A DNA stretch of 10,562 nucleotides from Acidimicrobiia bacterium (GCA_030624805.1 JAUXJL010000045.1:1-10562), one strand, 5' to 3'; positions 1 through 7,618 are shown, counted from the stretch's first letter. The notes: generated by a model not told the origin, from the sequence alone. Numbers and translations: made by a program.

Positions 1-323
1 ACTCCCTGGTGGCTGAATACCTGGCCTCGGGTGCCATCTCAGCTGAAGAAGCTGTCAGACATCCGCAGCGCAACGTCGTCACACGCGCGCTCGGAATTGA
101 CCGACACGTCGTCGCCGATGCTCACACCGTTCATCTCCGACCAGGAGATCGCGTGCTCCTCTGCTCGGATGGTCTCACCTCAATGCTGCCGGACGCCGAC
201 ATAGCCGCCATCCTGGCGGCACAACCGGCACCACAGGCCACCGGCTGGGCACTGATCGAGGCGGCCAACGGAGCAGGCGGAGAAGACAACATCACGGTGG
301 CGATCGTCGACGTCCTCGAGTGA
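1..323 (+). CDS. pstP: PP2C-family Ser/Thr protein phosphatase, C-terminal part (PstP/Stp type)
   Basis: This is the last ~107 codons of a gene that enters from the left; the reading frame begins at base 3 and ends at TGA 321-323. Visible PP2C motifs are HPQRNVVTRALG, then GDRVLLCSDGLT (the SDG aspartate is a metal ligand in the family) and, near the end, GGEDNITVAIVDV (the EDN aspartate is another). These are the closing motifs of bacterial PPM phosphatases that remove phosphate from Ser/Thr and oppose PknA/PknB-type kinases. The GTG at base 9 is an internal valine, not a start. The stop overlaps the rodA start (GTGA), so the two are probably translationally coupled. The place directly before rodA-pbpA-pknB matches pstP in other actinobacteria. 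The N-terminal half and any membrane anchor lie outside the window. Confidence 0.93.
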   Translation, partial: SLVAEYLASGAISAEEAVRHPQRNVVTRALGIDRHVVADAHTVHLRPGDRVLLCSDGLTSMLPDADIAAILAAQPAPQATGWALIEAANGAGGEDNITVAIVDVLE

Positions 324-1612
324 GCCGCAACGCCGAAGCGGCGTTGCTGGCCGGCGCGGCCGTGCTTGCTGCCCTCGGCATAGCCATAGTGACTGCGGCG
401 GTCGGCGACCGGCCCGGCGCCCAAACTGCCCTCACCTTCGTGGTGGTGGCGCTCTCCTTCGGGTCTCTGCATTTGGCGCTGCGCCAGTGGGCCCCCAAGG
501 CCTCGCCCTACTTGCTGCCGCTGGCGGCCCTCATTACCACGGTCGGCCTCGTTGAGATCTATCGGCTCGACCCGAGAGCCGCCAGTCTCCAGCGGTGGTG
601 GTTGCTCATCGCGGCCGCCTTCGGGGTAGCCACACTGGCGCTGCTCGCGCGGTCGGGAACCGAATGGCTGCTGCGCTACCGCTACCTGTTCCTCACCGCC
701 GCCATCGCCCTCTTCTTGCTTCCCTTGTTGCCATCGAGCTGGCCCCTGGGCGGGCTCGAGGTGAACGGCTCGCGGCTCTGGCTCCAACTTCGCCTGTTCG
801 ACACCACCCTCATGCGATTCCAGCCGGGCGAAATCGCCAAGGTGCTGCTGGTCGTGTTCCTGGCTTCTTACCTCGCCTCTCGCCAAGCTGTGCTCACAAC
901 GCTGACTCGTCGCCTCGGGCCCGTGAGTATGCCCGAGCCGCGTCAGCTGTTCCCGCTGGCAGCCGCCTGGGGGGTCAGCCTCATAGTGCTGGTATATCAG
1001 CGCGATCTGGGCGCTTCCCTACTGCTGCTGACAGTGTTCGCGGCCATGTTGTATGCGGCGACCGGACGGGTGATCTATCCAGTGGTAGGGGGCGGCCTCT
1101 TTCTGCTCGGCACCGTGGTTGCCGCCCGCATGTTCGACCATGTGCAGCGTCGTTTCGACGCCTGGCTGCGACCGTGGGACGATTTCGCCGACAGCGGATT
1201 TCAGATCGGCCAGAGCCTGTTTGCGCTGGGGAGTGGCAGTCTGACCGGCTCGGGCCTAGGACTCGGTCGACCAGACTTCATACCGAGTGCTACCACCGAT
1301 TTTGTGTTCGCGGCCGTCGCTGAGGAGACCGGATTGGCCGGTTCGCTCGCCATCGTGGCTGCCTACGGGTTACTGGCGACAGTCGGCTTCGGGATAGCGC
1401 TGCGTGCCCGGGACCCGCATCGCAAGCTGCTGGCTGCCGGCCTAACGGCAGTCATTGCGATTCAAACAATTCTGATCATCGGTGGAGTGATTCGCCTGCT
1501 GCCCCTCACCGGGATCGCGCTCCCATTCATGTCCTACGGGGGTTCGGCTCTGGTTGCCAACATGATCGCCGTGGTCGTCTTGGCCCGCATCTCGCACGAA
1601 GTCGCACCGTGA
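320..1612 (+). CDS. rodA: SEDS-family peptidoglycan glycosyltransferase, RodA/FtsW type
   Basis: A 430-residue polytopic membrane protein with about ten hydrophobic segments, the usual size for the SEDS family, whose members polymerise lipid II into glycan strands. Family marks are QRDLGASLLL (from Gln227, the counterpart of the usual QPDLGT), TTDFVFAAVAEETG with Asp327 at the conserved acidic position, and a C-terminal PFMSYGGSALVANM. The GTG start at 320 overlaps the pstP stop by four bases; there is no clear Shine-Dalgarno, which suits coupled translation. The next gene is a class B PBP, the usual SEDS partner, and the pstP-rodA-pbpA-pknB order matches the actinobacterial rodA locus. I therefore call it RodA rather than FtsW. 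That choice rests on context, since the sequence alone does not separate the two. Nothing looks broken. Confidence 0.93.
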   Translation: MSRNAEAALLAGAAVLAALGIAIVTAAVGDRPGAQTALTFVVVALSFGSLHLALRQWAPKASPYLLPLAALITTVGLVEIYRLDPRAASLQRWWLLIAAAFGVATLALLARSGTEWLLRYRYLFLTAAIALFLLPLLPSSWPLGGLEVNGSRLWLQLRLFDTTLMRFQPGEIAKVLLVVFLASYLASRQAVLTTLTRRLGPVSMPEPRQLFPLAAAWGVSLIVLVYQRDLGASLLLLTVFAAMLYAATGRVIYPVVGGGLFLLGTVVAARMFDHVQRRFDAWLRPWDDFADSGFQIGQSLFALGSGSLTGSGLGLGRPDFIPSATTDFVFAAVAEETGLAGSLAIVAAYGLLATVGFGIALRARDPHRKLLAAGLTAVIAIQTILIIGGVIRLLPLTGIALPFMSYGGSALVANMIAVVVLARISHEVAP

Positions 1613-1628
1613 CACCCACGGAGGCTTC

Positions 1629-3080
1629 ATGAACACACCCATTCGCCGACTCGCCTTCGTGTTGCTGGCAGTGTTTGGGATTATCGTGCTCGACCTCACC
1701 TACCTCCAGGTAGTGGCAGGACCCCGCTACCGCGATGATGTCCGCAACCCGCGGCTGGCGGCGTCGAGAAGCTCCACCGAACGCGGCCCCATCGTCACGC
1801 GGGAGGGGGTGGTGGTTGCTGAATCGACCGCCGGCCCGGGCTCGGCCCAGGGGTTCGTGCGATCGTACCCGGAAGGGCCTCTGTACGCCCACGCCGTGGG
1901 TTACAGCTCGCTGTTGTTCGGGAACGCGGCGTTGGAGCAGGAATACTCCCGGACCCTCAGCAGTGACAGCGACCTCACCATCTCGGGAATTATCGATGCA
2001 CTACTGGGCCGGGAACAAGGCGCTCAGGGCATCCGACTTACCCTGTCACATAGTGTCCAGCAGGTTGCCCGAGATGCCCTGGCGGGGCAAACCGGGGCAG
2101 TCGTCGCCATCGAACCCTCCACCGGCGAGGTATTGGCGTTGTACTCATCACCCTCCTTTGACCCAAGCGACCTACTCGGCGACTCCCCCGTCGGTGGGGA
2201 CGCGCTGACCGCCGACCCGGCCGAGCCGCTGCGCGATCGGACAACCGACCAGATTTTGGCTCCCGGCTCGGCCTTCAAGATCGTCACGGCCGCGGCCGCG
2301 CTCGAACGGGGAGTCGCCAACCCCGACACCCGCTATCCCGACCCGGTCGAGCTGGAATTGCCCGGCTCAACGGCCGTCATCCGCAACGCCGACCGGGGCC
2401 CGTGCGCCGATGGGGTGGAAGTGGCGTTCGCAACCGCCTTCCGGCGATCATGCAACACGGTGTTCGGTCAGATCGGCATGGATGTGGGGGCTGAAGGGTT
2501 GGGCGAGATCGCCGATGCGTTCGGGTTTAACGGAGAGGTTCCGTTCGACCTCCCCGTCGTTGCCTCGGCTTTTGCGACCGCCACACTCCTGGGTGATGCC
2601 CCGGCGACTGCTCAAAGCGCTATCGGGCAGCGTGATGTACAGGCAACGCCACTCCAAATGGCGATAGTGGCCGCCGCCGTCGCCAACAATGGCGTCGTGA
2701 TGCGGCCCTATCTGGTCTCTGAGTCGTTCGACCGGGATCTCACCATATTGGCCCAAACTTCACCCCTCGAGCTGCGGCGGGCCGTGAGCCCGGGAACCGC
2801 CTCAGTGCTCACCGACCTCATGCACGACGCGGTGGAATCAGGCACCGGTCGGGCGGCTCGCATCGACGGGGTGTTCGTGGCCGGCAAAACCGGAACCGCC
2901 GAAGTGCCGGGTTCCGCCCCCCACGCATGGTTTGCCGGGTTTGGGACCAGCGAAAGCCAAGCCATCGCAGTGGCCGTGGTCGTTGAGAACGGGGGAGCGG
3001 CCGGCGCCGCAGGCACGGGGGGAGGTGTGGCGGCACCGATTGCTCGCCGTGTGATCGCTGCCTGGCTGGCCGCCGGCTAG
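1629..3080 (+). CDS. pbpA: Class B penicillin-binding protein, peptidoglycan transpeptidase (PbpA type)
   Basis: A 483-residue protein with one N-terminal membrane anchor (about residues 8-28) and an extracytoplasmic transpeptidase domain that crosslinks peptidoglycan stem peptides. All three active-site motifs are present: SxxK as Ser214-Ala-Phe-Lys217, SxN as Ser274-Cys-Asn276, and Lys420-Thr-Gly422 within AGKTGTAEVPGS. At ~480 residues it matches actinobacterial PbpA and is shorter than PBP2/PBP3 proteins with large N-terminal modules. The ATG is preceded by GGAGG at 1620-1624, four bases away, and lies 16 bases after the rodA stop, so the start is well supported. It should pair with the adjacent RodA, which polymerises the glycan while this enzyme crosslinks it. 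The C-terminus is rich in Gly and Ala (residues ~456-470), probably a flexible stretch. Confidence 0.94.
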   Translation: MNTPIRRLAFVLLAVFGIIVLDLTYLQVVAGPRYRDDVRNPRLAASRSSTERGPIVTREGVVVAESTAGPGSAQGFVRSYPEGPLYAHAVGYSSLLFGNAALEQEYSRTLSSDSDLTISGIIDALLGREQGAQGIRLTLSHSVQQVARDALAGQTGAVVAIEPSTGEVLALYSSPSFDPSDLLGDSPVGGDALTADPAEPLRDRTTDQILAPGSAFKIVTAAAALERGVANPDTRYPDPVELELPGSTAVIRNADRGPCADGVEVAFATAFRRSCNTVFGQIGMDVGAEGLGEIADAFGFNGEVPFDLPVVASAFATATLLGDAPATAQSAIGQRDVQATPLQMAIVAAAVANNGVVMRPYLVSESFDRDLTILAQTSPLELRRAVSPGTASVLTDLMHDAVESGTGRAARIDGVFVAGKTGTAEVPGSAPHAWFAGFGTSESQAIAVAVVVENGGAAGAAGTGGGVAAPIARRVIAAWLAAG

Positions 3081-3111
3081 GCCCGCGGCCGCCAGAGTGA
3101 CAAATCTTCTC

Positions 3112-3117
3112 TACAAT
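3112..3117 (+). promoter_or_regulatory. Candidate -10 element upstream of pknB
   Basis: TACAAT lies in the 71-bp gap between pbpA and pknB, about 35 bases before the kinase start. It would allow transcription separate from the rodA-pbpA message. I see no convincing -35 hexamer at 16-18 bp, so this is a weak call. Confidence 0.3.
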
Positions 3118-3151
3118 CCTGGAACCGGCCACCCGACTGCCGGCGTCACTC

Positions 3152-5071
3152 ATGTCTGAGATGAACACCACCGTCCTCGCCGACCGCTACCGGCTAAACG
3201 ACCACCTCGCACGTGGTGGGATGGCCGACGTCTATGCCGCCACCGATGAGCTGCTCGGGCGCCAGGTGGCCGTCAAGATGTTGCACCCCAACTACGCCAC
3301 CGACGACGCTTTTGTTCAACGGTTTCGCCGGGAGGCCCAGGCCGCCGCCAACCTCACCCATCCCAACATCGTCAGTATCTACGACACCGGCAAGGACGGT
3401 GACAGCTATTTCATTGTCATGGAGCTGGTTGAGGGCCAGACGCTGCGTGACGTGATCCGAGCGGATGGGGCGCTTCTTCCACGTCGGGCTGCCGAAATAG
3501 CCAGCGAAGTGGCGGCCGCGCTTGCCGTTGCGGCTCGAGGTGGCCTGGCCCATCGTGACGTCAAGCCCGGCAATATCCTGCTCACCGAAACCGGCAGCAT
3601 AAAGGTGACCGACTGCGGGATCGCCCGGGCCTGGGATGACTCAGAGGAGCTGACTCGCACGGGAGCCGTTATCGGCACGGCCACCTACTTCAGCCCCGAG
3701 CAGGCTCAAGGCAAACTGGCAGACGGCCGGTCGGATCTGTACGCGCTTGGTGTTGTTTTGTTCGAAATGCTGGCGGGACGGCCACCCTTCTCTGGTGAGA
3801 CACCGGTTTCGGTCGCTTATCAGCATGTGTCGGAAGCCGCCACCGTCCCCTCGGCTATCAACCCCGACGTCCCGCCCGAGCTAGACGCCATTGTCATGCG
3901 CGCCCTCGAGAAGAACCCGACCAACCGGTACCAATCGGCCGAGGACATGCGCAGCGACCTCCTCCGGTTCTTGAGCGGGCTACCGGTGGGTGCCGGCGAC
4001 CCTGAGGCGGCAACGCGCCTGGTGGCGGCAACCCCGCCCCCCACCGTTCCACCCGACGAGGCCTACCGGCAGATGACGGCTTACCCGCCTCCGCCCGAAC
4101 GACGAACACCCTGGTCGATCCTCATTGGCTCGGTGGTCCTGCTTGCCATCGTGGTTGTGGCCGGTGTCTACATCCTTCAGGGACTCGACACGAGCGACAA
4201 CGTGGCTGAGCTTGTCGAAATGCCGAACCTGCTTGGCTCAACCGAGGAGCAAGCCTTCGAAGAGCTCCAGGATCTCGGGATCAGGTTCACTCCGGCGCGG
4301 CGGCCCAGTGACGAATTCCCGGAAGGAACAGTTTCGTTGACCGATCCCCTCGCAGGCGAACTAGTGGATCCTCAAGACCCTGTGAGCGTGGTCGTTTCAA
4401 GCGGGGCGGAGACCTTTACGGTCCCCAACGTTGAAGGGCGGGACCTAGCTGCCGCTACCCAGGCGCTAGAGGATGCCGACTTTGTGTCCATTATCGAGTC
4501 GGTTACCGACGACGAGATCGTCGCCAACCAGGTCATAAGTCAAGATCCACCGGCAGGGACCAACCATCCCCCCGGAACTCAGGTCACCCTGGTGGTTTCA
4601 GCGGGGCCCGAGCAGGTGGTGCTGTCTGAATACACCGGGTTCTTGGCTTTGGACGCTCTCGCGGCCCTTTCCAATCTCGGGGTCCAGACGGTGTTTGCGC
4701 GCGAGTTCCATCCCACCGTCCCCGACGGCGAGGTCATCCGCACCGAACCCGGGGCACTACAAATCATTCCCAAGAACCAGGTGGTCACGCTGGTTGTTTC
4801 GCTCGGGGTTGAGCCCGTAGCTGTGCCGAGCCTGGTCGGCAACACCGAAGCCGAAGCCCAGAACGCGTTGACAGCCCTCGGACTCACGATGGCGTTTGGC
4901 GAACCAATCAATGTGACGGCCGAATCCGGGCAGGAGGGCATCGTGCTCGAACAACAGACACCGCCCAGCGTCCTCGTTGAGCCGGGTACCACGATCACGG
5001 TCCGCATCGGCCGGGTGCCTCCACCTCCTTCCACGACGACCACCTCACCCACAACAACGACCACCCCGTGA
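3152..5071 (+). CDS. pknB: PASTA-domain Ser/Thr protein kinase (PknB type)
   Basis: A 639-residue membrane kinase. The cytoplasmic kinase domain (about residues 13-275) has a glycine-rich loop (LARGGMADVY), catalytic Lys42 (VAVK), HRDVKPGN with Asp136 and Asn141, and a threonine-bearing activation loop (TRTGAVIGTATYFSPEQ). The magnesium-binding motif is Asp154-Cys155-Gly156, not the usual DFG. A Pro-rich juxtamembrane stretch leads to one membrane segment (321-342), then four extracytoplasmic PASTA repeats starting near 355, 421, 488 and 555, and a Pro/Thr-rich tail. PASTA repeats in this family bind muropeptides or lipid II, so the protein should sense wall status and phosphorylate growth and division proteins. 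ATG 3152 is used; ATG 3161 in the same frame would also serve. The end overlaps mutY by four bases. No separate pknA is present between pbpA and this gene. Confidence 0.95.
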   Translation: MSEMNTTVLADRYRLNDHLARGGMADVYAATDELLGRQVAVKMLHPNYATDDAFVQRFRREAQAAANLTHPNIVSIYDTGKDGDSYFIVMELVEGQTLRDVIRADGALLPRRAAEIASEVAAALAVAARGGLAHRDVKPGNILLTETGSIKVTDCGIARAWDDSEELTRTGAVIGTATYFSPEQAQGKLADGRSDLYALGVVLFEMLAGRPPFSGETPVSVAYQHVSEAATVPSAINPDVPPELDAIVMRALEKNPTNRYQSAEDMRSDLLRFLSGLPVGAGDPEAATRLVAATPPPTVPPDEAYRQMTAYPPPPERRTPWSILIGSVVLLAIVVVAGVYILQGLDTSDNVAELVEMPNLLGSTEEQAFEELQDLGIRFTPARRPSDEFPEGTVSLTDPLAGELVDPQDPVSVVVSSGAETFTVPNVEGRDLAAATQALEDADFVSIIESVTDDEIVANQVISQDPPAGTNHPPGTQVTLVVSAGPEQVVLSEYTGFLALDALAALSNLGVQTVFAREFHPTVPDGEVIRTEPGALQIIPKNQVVTLVVSLGVEPVAVPSLVGNTEAEAQNALTALGLTMAFGEPINVTAESGQEGIVLEQQTPPSVLVEPGTTITVRIGRVPPPPSTTTTSPTTTTTP

Positions 5072-5907
5072 CCGCCGCCAGGCGAGAGGCTTTGCTCGCC
5101 TGGTATGACCGCACCCACCGTCCTCTCCCATGGCGGAACAGCCGCGACCCCTATGAAGTGCTCGTCAGCGAGGTGATGGCCCAGCAAACCCAGGTCTCTC
5201 GAGTCATCCCGTACTAGGAGCGTGTCCTCGAGCTGTTTCCGACTCCCAAGGCCCTGGCCAGCGCTCCGTTGCGGATAGTGCTTGCTGCCTGGTCCGGCTT
5301 GGGATACAACCGCCGGGCTCGGTATCTCCAGGCCGCGGCCGTTCACGTCCACAACCATGGATGGCCCGCAACGGCCAGAGGGCTGCAGGACCTACCCGGA
5401 GTTGGGCCGTACACGGCGGCGGCCATAGCCAGCTTCGCCTACGGCGAAGCAGTGGCGGCGGTGGATACCAACGCCAAGCGAGTACTCAGCCGCTGGAACG
5501 GCACGGCCCTCGGCGGCCGGGAATTGGCGGCCGCGGCCGACCAGGCCCTCGATCGCAGCCGGCCCGCCGACTGGAATCAGGCCATGATGGACCTCGGTGC
5601 CCGCGTCTGCACTCCCCGCCCGGATTGTGACCCCTGCCCCGTCTCATCCTGGTGTGTTGTCCCTTCGGTGTACGCGCCTCCACCCAGGCAGAACCGCTTT
5701 GTTGGTTCGCGTCGACAAGCGCGAGGTTCGGTTTTGAGGGCACTCGTGGCAGTTGAAAGCGCCACTCGAACCACATTGGCGCATCAGACGGGACTGGAAC
5801 TCGATCGGCTGCTCGATGCCTTGAGTGCATTGGAATCCGAAGGGATGGTCGAGCGGAGCGGGCGCCGCTGGCAGGTGCCGGCGGGATCTACGCCAGAAAG
5901 TTCTTGA
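5068..5907 (+). pseudogene. mutY: A/G-specific adenine glycosylase MutY, interrupted by an in-frame TAG
   Basis: From GTG 5068 (overlapping the pknB stop as GTGA) the frame reads as an actinobacterial-type MutY of ~279 codons. MutY removes adenine mispaired with 8-oxoguanine. Visible are the catalytic Glu35 in SEVMAQQTQV, a helix-hairpin-helix around LPGVGPYTAAAIA, catalytic Asp133 in VDTNAKRV, and a four-cysteine iron-sulfur cluster motif near residues 181-196. Codon 50 is TAG (5215-5217) within VIPY-stop-ERVLELFP, where relatives have Trp, Phe or Tyr. The frame continues intact on both sides, so one substitution explains it. A restart after the stop (for example TTG 5269) would lack Glu35, so neither fragment should be active. 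TAG ends three other genes here, which argues against amber recoding. A sequencing error is possible. The first two cluster cysteines are spaced C-X5-C, one less than the common C-X6-C. Confidence 0.85.
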
Positions 5908-6445
5908 GGAGAGCCATACCCTCGGCAGTCATGATGCTCTCGGGGTGAAACTGAACCCCTTCGATGGGCAGGCTCACGTGCCGGACACCTTGCACCACGC
6001 CGTCATCGCTGCGGGCAGAGACAACGAGATCGTCGCCAACTTCGGTAGCGGCCAGCGAGTGGTAGCGGGTGGCGATCAGCGGATTGGCAAGCCCCACGAA
6101 CACCCCAAGACCGTCGTGGGTGATCGGAGAAGTTTTGCCGTGCCGAGGCTCGGGAGCGGATTCGACCGTACCCCCGAATACTTCGACGATGGCTTGATGA
6201 CCCAGACACACTCCCAGGGTCCGGATCTCAGGACTGAGCTCTCGCAGATAGTCGAGCGAGTTTCCGGTGTCGCGTGGTCTGCCGGGGCCGGGACCAATGA
6301 CAATGCGATCGGGGGCTAGCCCCGCCGCCTCGGCCACAGTGAGATCATCATTTCGGACGACGACGGGCTCAGTGCCCAGTTCACCGAGATACTGAACGAG
6401 GTTGAATGTGAACGAGTCATAGTTGTCGACGACGAGAACCTTCAT
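5888..6445 (-). CDS. pabA: Glutamine amidotransferase of anthranilate / aminodeoxychorismate synthase (component II)
   Basis: A 185-residue class I glutamine amidotransferase. It hydrolyses glutamine and passes ammonia to a chorismate-using partner (TrpE or PabB), which is not in this window. The N-terminus (MKVLVVDNYDSFTFNLVQYL) is typical. The oxyanion strand GPGPGRP is at 51-57, the nucleophile Cys80 is in GVCLGHQ, and the catalytic His167 and Glu169 are in GVQFHPES. The length is normal for a free-standing subunit. ATG 6445 overlaps the stop of the upstream small gene (ATGA), so translation is probably coupled in a sortase-small protein-pabA operon. The 3' end overlaps the 3' end of mutY on the other strand by 20 bases. 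A trpG/pabA gene beside pknB is conserved in actinobacteria; whether it serves tryptophan, folate or both cannot be told here. Confidence 0.93.
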   Translation of the reverse strand: MKVLVVDNYDSFTFNLVQYLGELGTEPVVVRNDDLTVAEAAGLAPDRIVIGPGPGRPRDTGNSLDYLRELSPEIRTLGVCLGHQAIVEVFGGTVESAPEPRHGKTSPITHDGLGVFVGLANPLIATRYHSLAATEVGDDLVVSARSDDGVVQGVRHVSLPIEGVQFHPESIMTAEGMALLKNFLA

Positions 6446-6597
6446 CCGCCAACCGTTCCTCCGCTATCGAGCAAGTCTCCGAGCAACTCGTAGCTCCAAA
6501 GGACAAGCACAAGAATCACAAGAGCCACGAGCACCATAGCGGTCACCCGTAGCGGGGCAGGGCCTGGCAGCCGGCGGTAGATGGTCCCGATCATCAT
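6442..6597 (-). CDS. Small single-pass membrane protein between sortase and pabA
   Basis: A 51-residue ORF starting MMIGTIYRRLPGPAPLRV and ending DSGGTVGG. One strongly hydrophobic segment (about residues 19-36, rich in Val and Leu) follows a basic N-terminus, so the N-terminus should be cytoplasmic. ATG 6597 overlaps the sortase stop (ATGA) and its own stop overlaps the pabA ATG (ATGA). Two 4-bp overlaps in the right frame are good evidence that it is translated. From memory, streptomycetes and related bacteria carry a comparable small protein with an arginine-rich LPG start and a TV-containing tail at this same place; I cannot confirm homology without a search. The function is unknown. It could be an accessory of the sortase or of the neighbouring division proteins. 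A longer frame reaching 6774 lies over the sortase and is less likely. Confidence 0.75.
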   Translation of the reverse strand: MMIGTIYRRLPGPAPLRVTAMVLVALVILVLVLWSYELLGDLLDSGGTVGG

Positions 6598-7328
6598 GTC
6601 CCCAGAATAACTTCCGCGTTCGGGCCATCTACGAGCTGGGCAAACACGATCAGGCGGCGCCGGGCTGAGAAACGGGGGTGGCAGGTCGTGAGTGTGAGCC
6701 AGGCTCCCTCCCGTGGCTCGGTTACCCATAGGTCGGTCGGCCTGACCACGCACAATCCGTCCTCGTTCCGACACTGCTCGGGCGCCTCGCGCACCTCGTA
6801 GATATGAAGCCCGAGCGCAGTTTCCACCTCGATACGGTCGCCTGCCACAAGCTCATCGAGGTCACCGAAAGGAGCGCCGTAAGTGGTGCGATGCCCTGAG
6901 ATGACCGAGTTGCCGGGTTGGCCGGGAAGTGGGGAACCCGTCAAATGGCCGGGGCCTTTCTTGAGGTCACGACGCCTGACACCCTCCACGATCGTGACTT
7001 CGAGGTCGATTTTGGGAATCCGGACCTCGGCGAAGGCCTCTCCAACCTCACTGGCCGATTCCCGAAGGAGGATCTTGGGAACGGGGTCCGGGGCCGCCGG
7101 GACGGTTGTGGGGGTCGACCCCGCCACGACAACAGCCACGTATTCGACTTCTTCGACCACTACCTCCTGGTAGTGGTCATCAAGACCGGCCGCCAGAGCA
7201 GACTGGTCCCGGGCCGTCAAGAAGTTTGTGAACCACAATTGGTAGGCAACAAAACCCATGAGATAGACGCCGAGCCAGATGAAAGTCCAGCCGGTTCCCC
7301 GGATGATTCGAACGGTTTTCGGTCTCAC
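6594..7328 (-). CDS. srtE: Class E sortase (membrane-anchored cysteine transpeptidase)
   Basis: A 244-residue protein with an N-terminal signal anchor (about residues 12-35), an acidic then Pro/Thr-rich linker (~50-85), and a C-terminal sortase beta-barrel. The catalytic residues are His146 in ISGHRTTYGAPF, Cys216 in LTLTTCHPRFS, and an arginine in ARRRLIV (223-225). In the family, the enzyme cleaves a sorting signal on secreted proteins and links them to peptidoglycan. Class E is assigned from the TTCHP-x-x-S-x-x-x-RLIV signature and the place beside crgA and pabA, as in streptomycetes. No protein with an LAxTG/LPxTG tail is in the window, so the substrates are unknown. The start is GTG 7328, 37 bp from the divergent crgA start. 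The stop overlaps the next small gene by four bases. Confidence 0.9.
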   Translation of the reverse strand: MRPKTVRIIRGTGWTFIWLGVYLMGFVAYQLWFTNFLTARDQSALAAGLDDHYQEVVVEEVEYVAVVVAGSTPTTVPAAPDPVPKILLRESASEVGEAFAEVRIPKIDLEVTIVEGVRRRDLKKGPGHLTGSPLPGQPGNSVISGHRTTYGAPFGDLDELVAGDRIEVETALGLHIYEVREAPEQCRNEDGLCVVRPTDLWVTEPREGAWLTLTTCHPRFSARRRLIVFAQLVDGPNAEVILGT

Positions 7329-7352
7329 GTGGGCTCGCTATCACAAAACGGG

Positions 7353-7358
7353 TATTCT
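7353..7358 (+). promoter_or_regulatory. Candidate -10 element for a leaderless crgA transcript
   Basis: TATTCT ends seven bases before the crgA ATG, so transcription would begin at or next to the start codon. No Shine-Dalgarno sequence precedes that ATG. Leaderless messages are common in actinobacteria. No good -35 hexamer is seen, and the element sits in a divergent 37-bp gap that must also serve the sortase operon. Confidence 0.35.
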
Positions 7359-7365
7359 GGCGGCC

Positions 7366-7608
7366 ATGGCCAGACCCAAGGGACGCCGGGAGCAGCAGAA
7401 GCCGCACCATACTGCAACACCGAAGAAGGACGTCAAACCGCCCTCCTCACCATGGTATGTAGGAGTGATGTTTGGCTTGATGGCTATCGGCGCTCTCATG
7501 ATCATCTTGAACTACATCGGTGTATTCGGAGACGTCCAGGGAATCTGGCTGGTCGGGGGGCTGGCCGCCATCGGCGTTGGGTTCGCCATGACCCTGAACT
7601 ACCGATGA
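7366..7608 (+). CDS. crgA: Cell division protein CrgA
   Basis: An 80-residue protein with a basic hydrophilic N-terminus (MARPKGRREQQKPHH), then SSPWYVGVMFGLMAIGALMIILNY as the first membrane segment and a second near residues 60-75, ending in TLNYR. This two-segment layout and length are those of CrgA, a septum protein that in mycobacteria and streptomycetes contacts FtsZ, FtsI/PBPs and other divisome parts and influences Z-ring assembly. The context agrees: crgA lies within about 10 kb of pknB, rodA and pbpA in other actinobacteria. ATG 7366 is chosen over the in-frame upstream TTG/GTG-type starts reaching 7279, because those lie antisense to the sortase N-terminus and the CrgA family starts with this basic motif. 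Confidence 0.9.
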   Translation: MARPKGRREQQKPHHTATPKKDVKPPSSPWYVGVMFGLMAIGALMIILNYIGVFGDVQGIWLVGGLAAIGVGFAMTLNYR

Positions 7609-7618
7609 TGGGGGCCAA

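Noticed and set aside
5215..5217. TAG recoded as an amino acid (pyrrolysine or amber suppression)
   Set aside because: TAG is the natural stop of pbpA, pabA and the zinc-ribbon gene in this window, and MutY proteins have no known recoded residue there.
5825..6319. 164-codon + strand ORF
   Set aside because: It is antisense to pabA, whose frame carries the full amidotransferase triad.
7279..7365. 29-codon N-terminal extension of CrgA
   Set aside because: It lies antisense to the sortase signal anchor, and CrgA proteins begin with the basic motif at ATG 7366.
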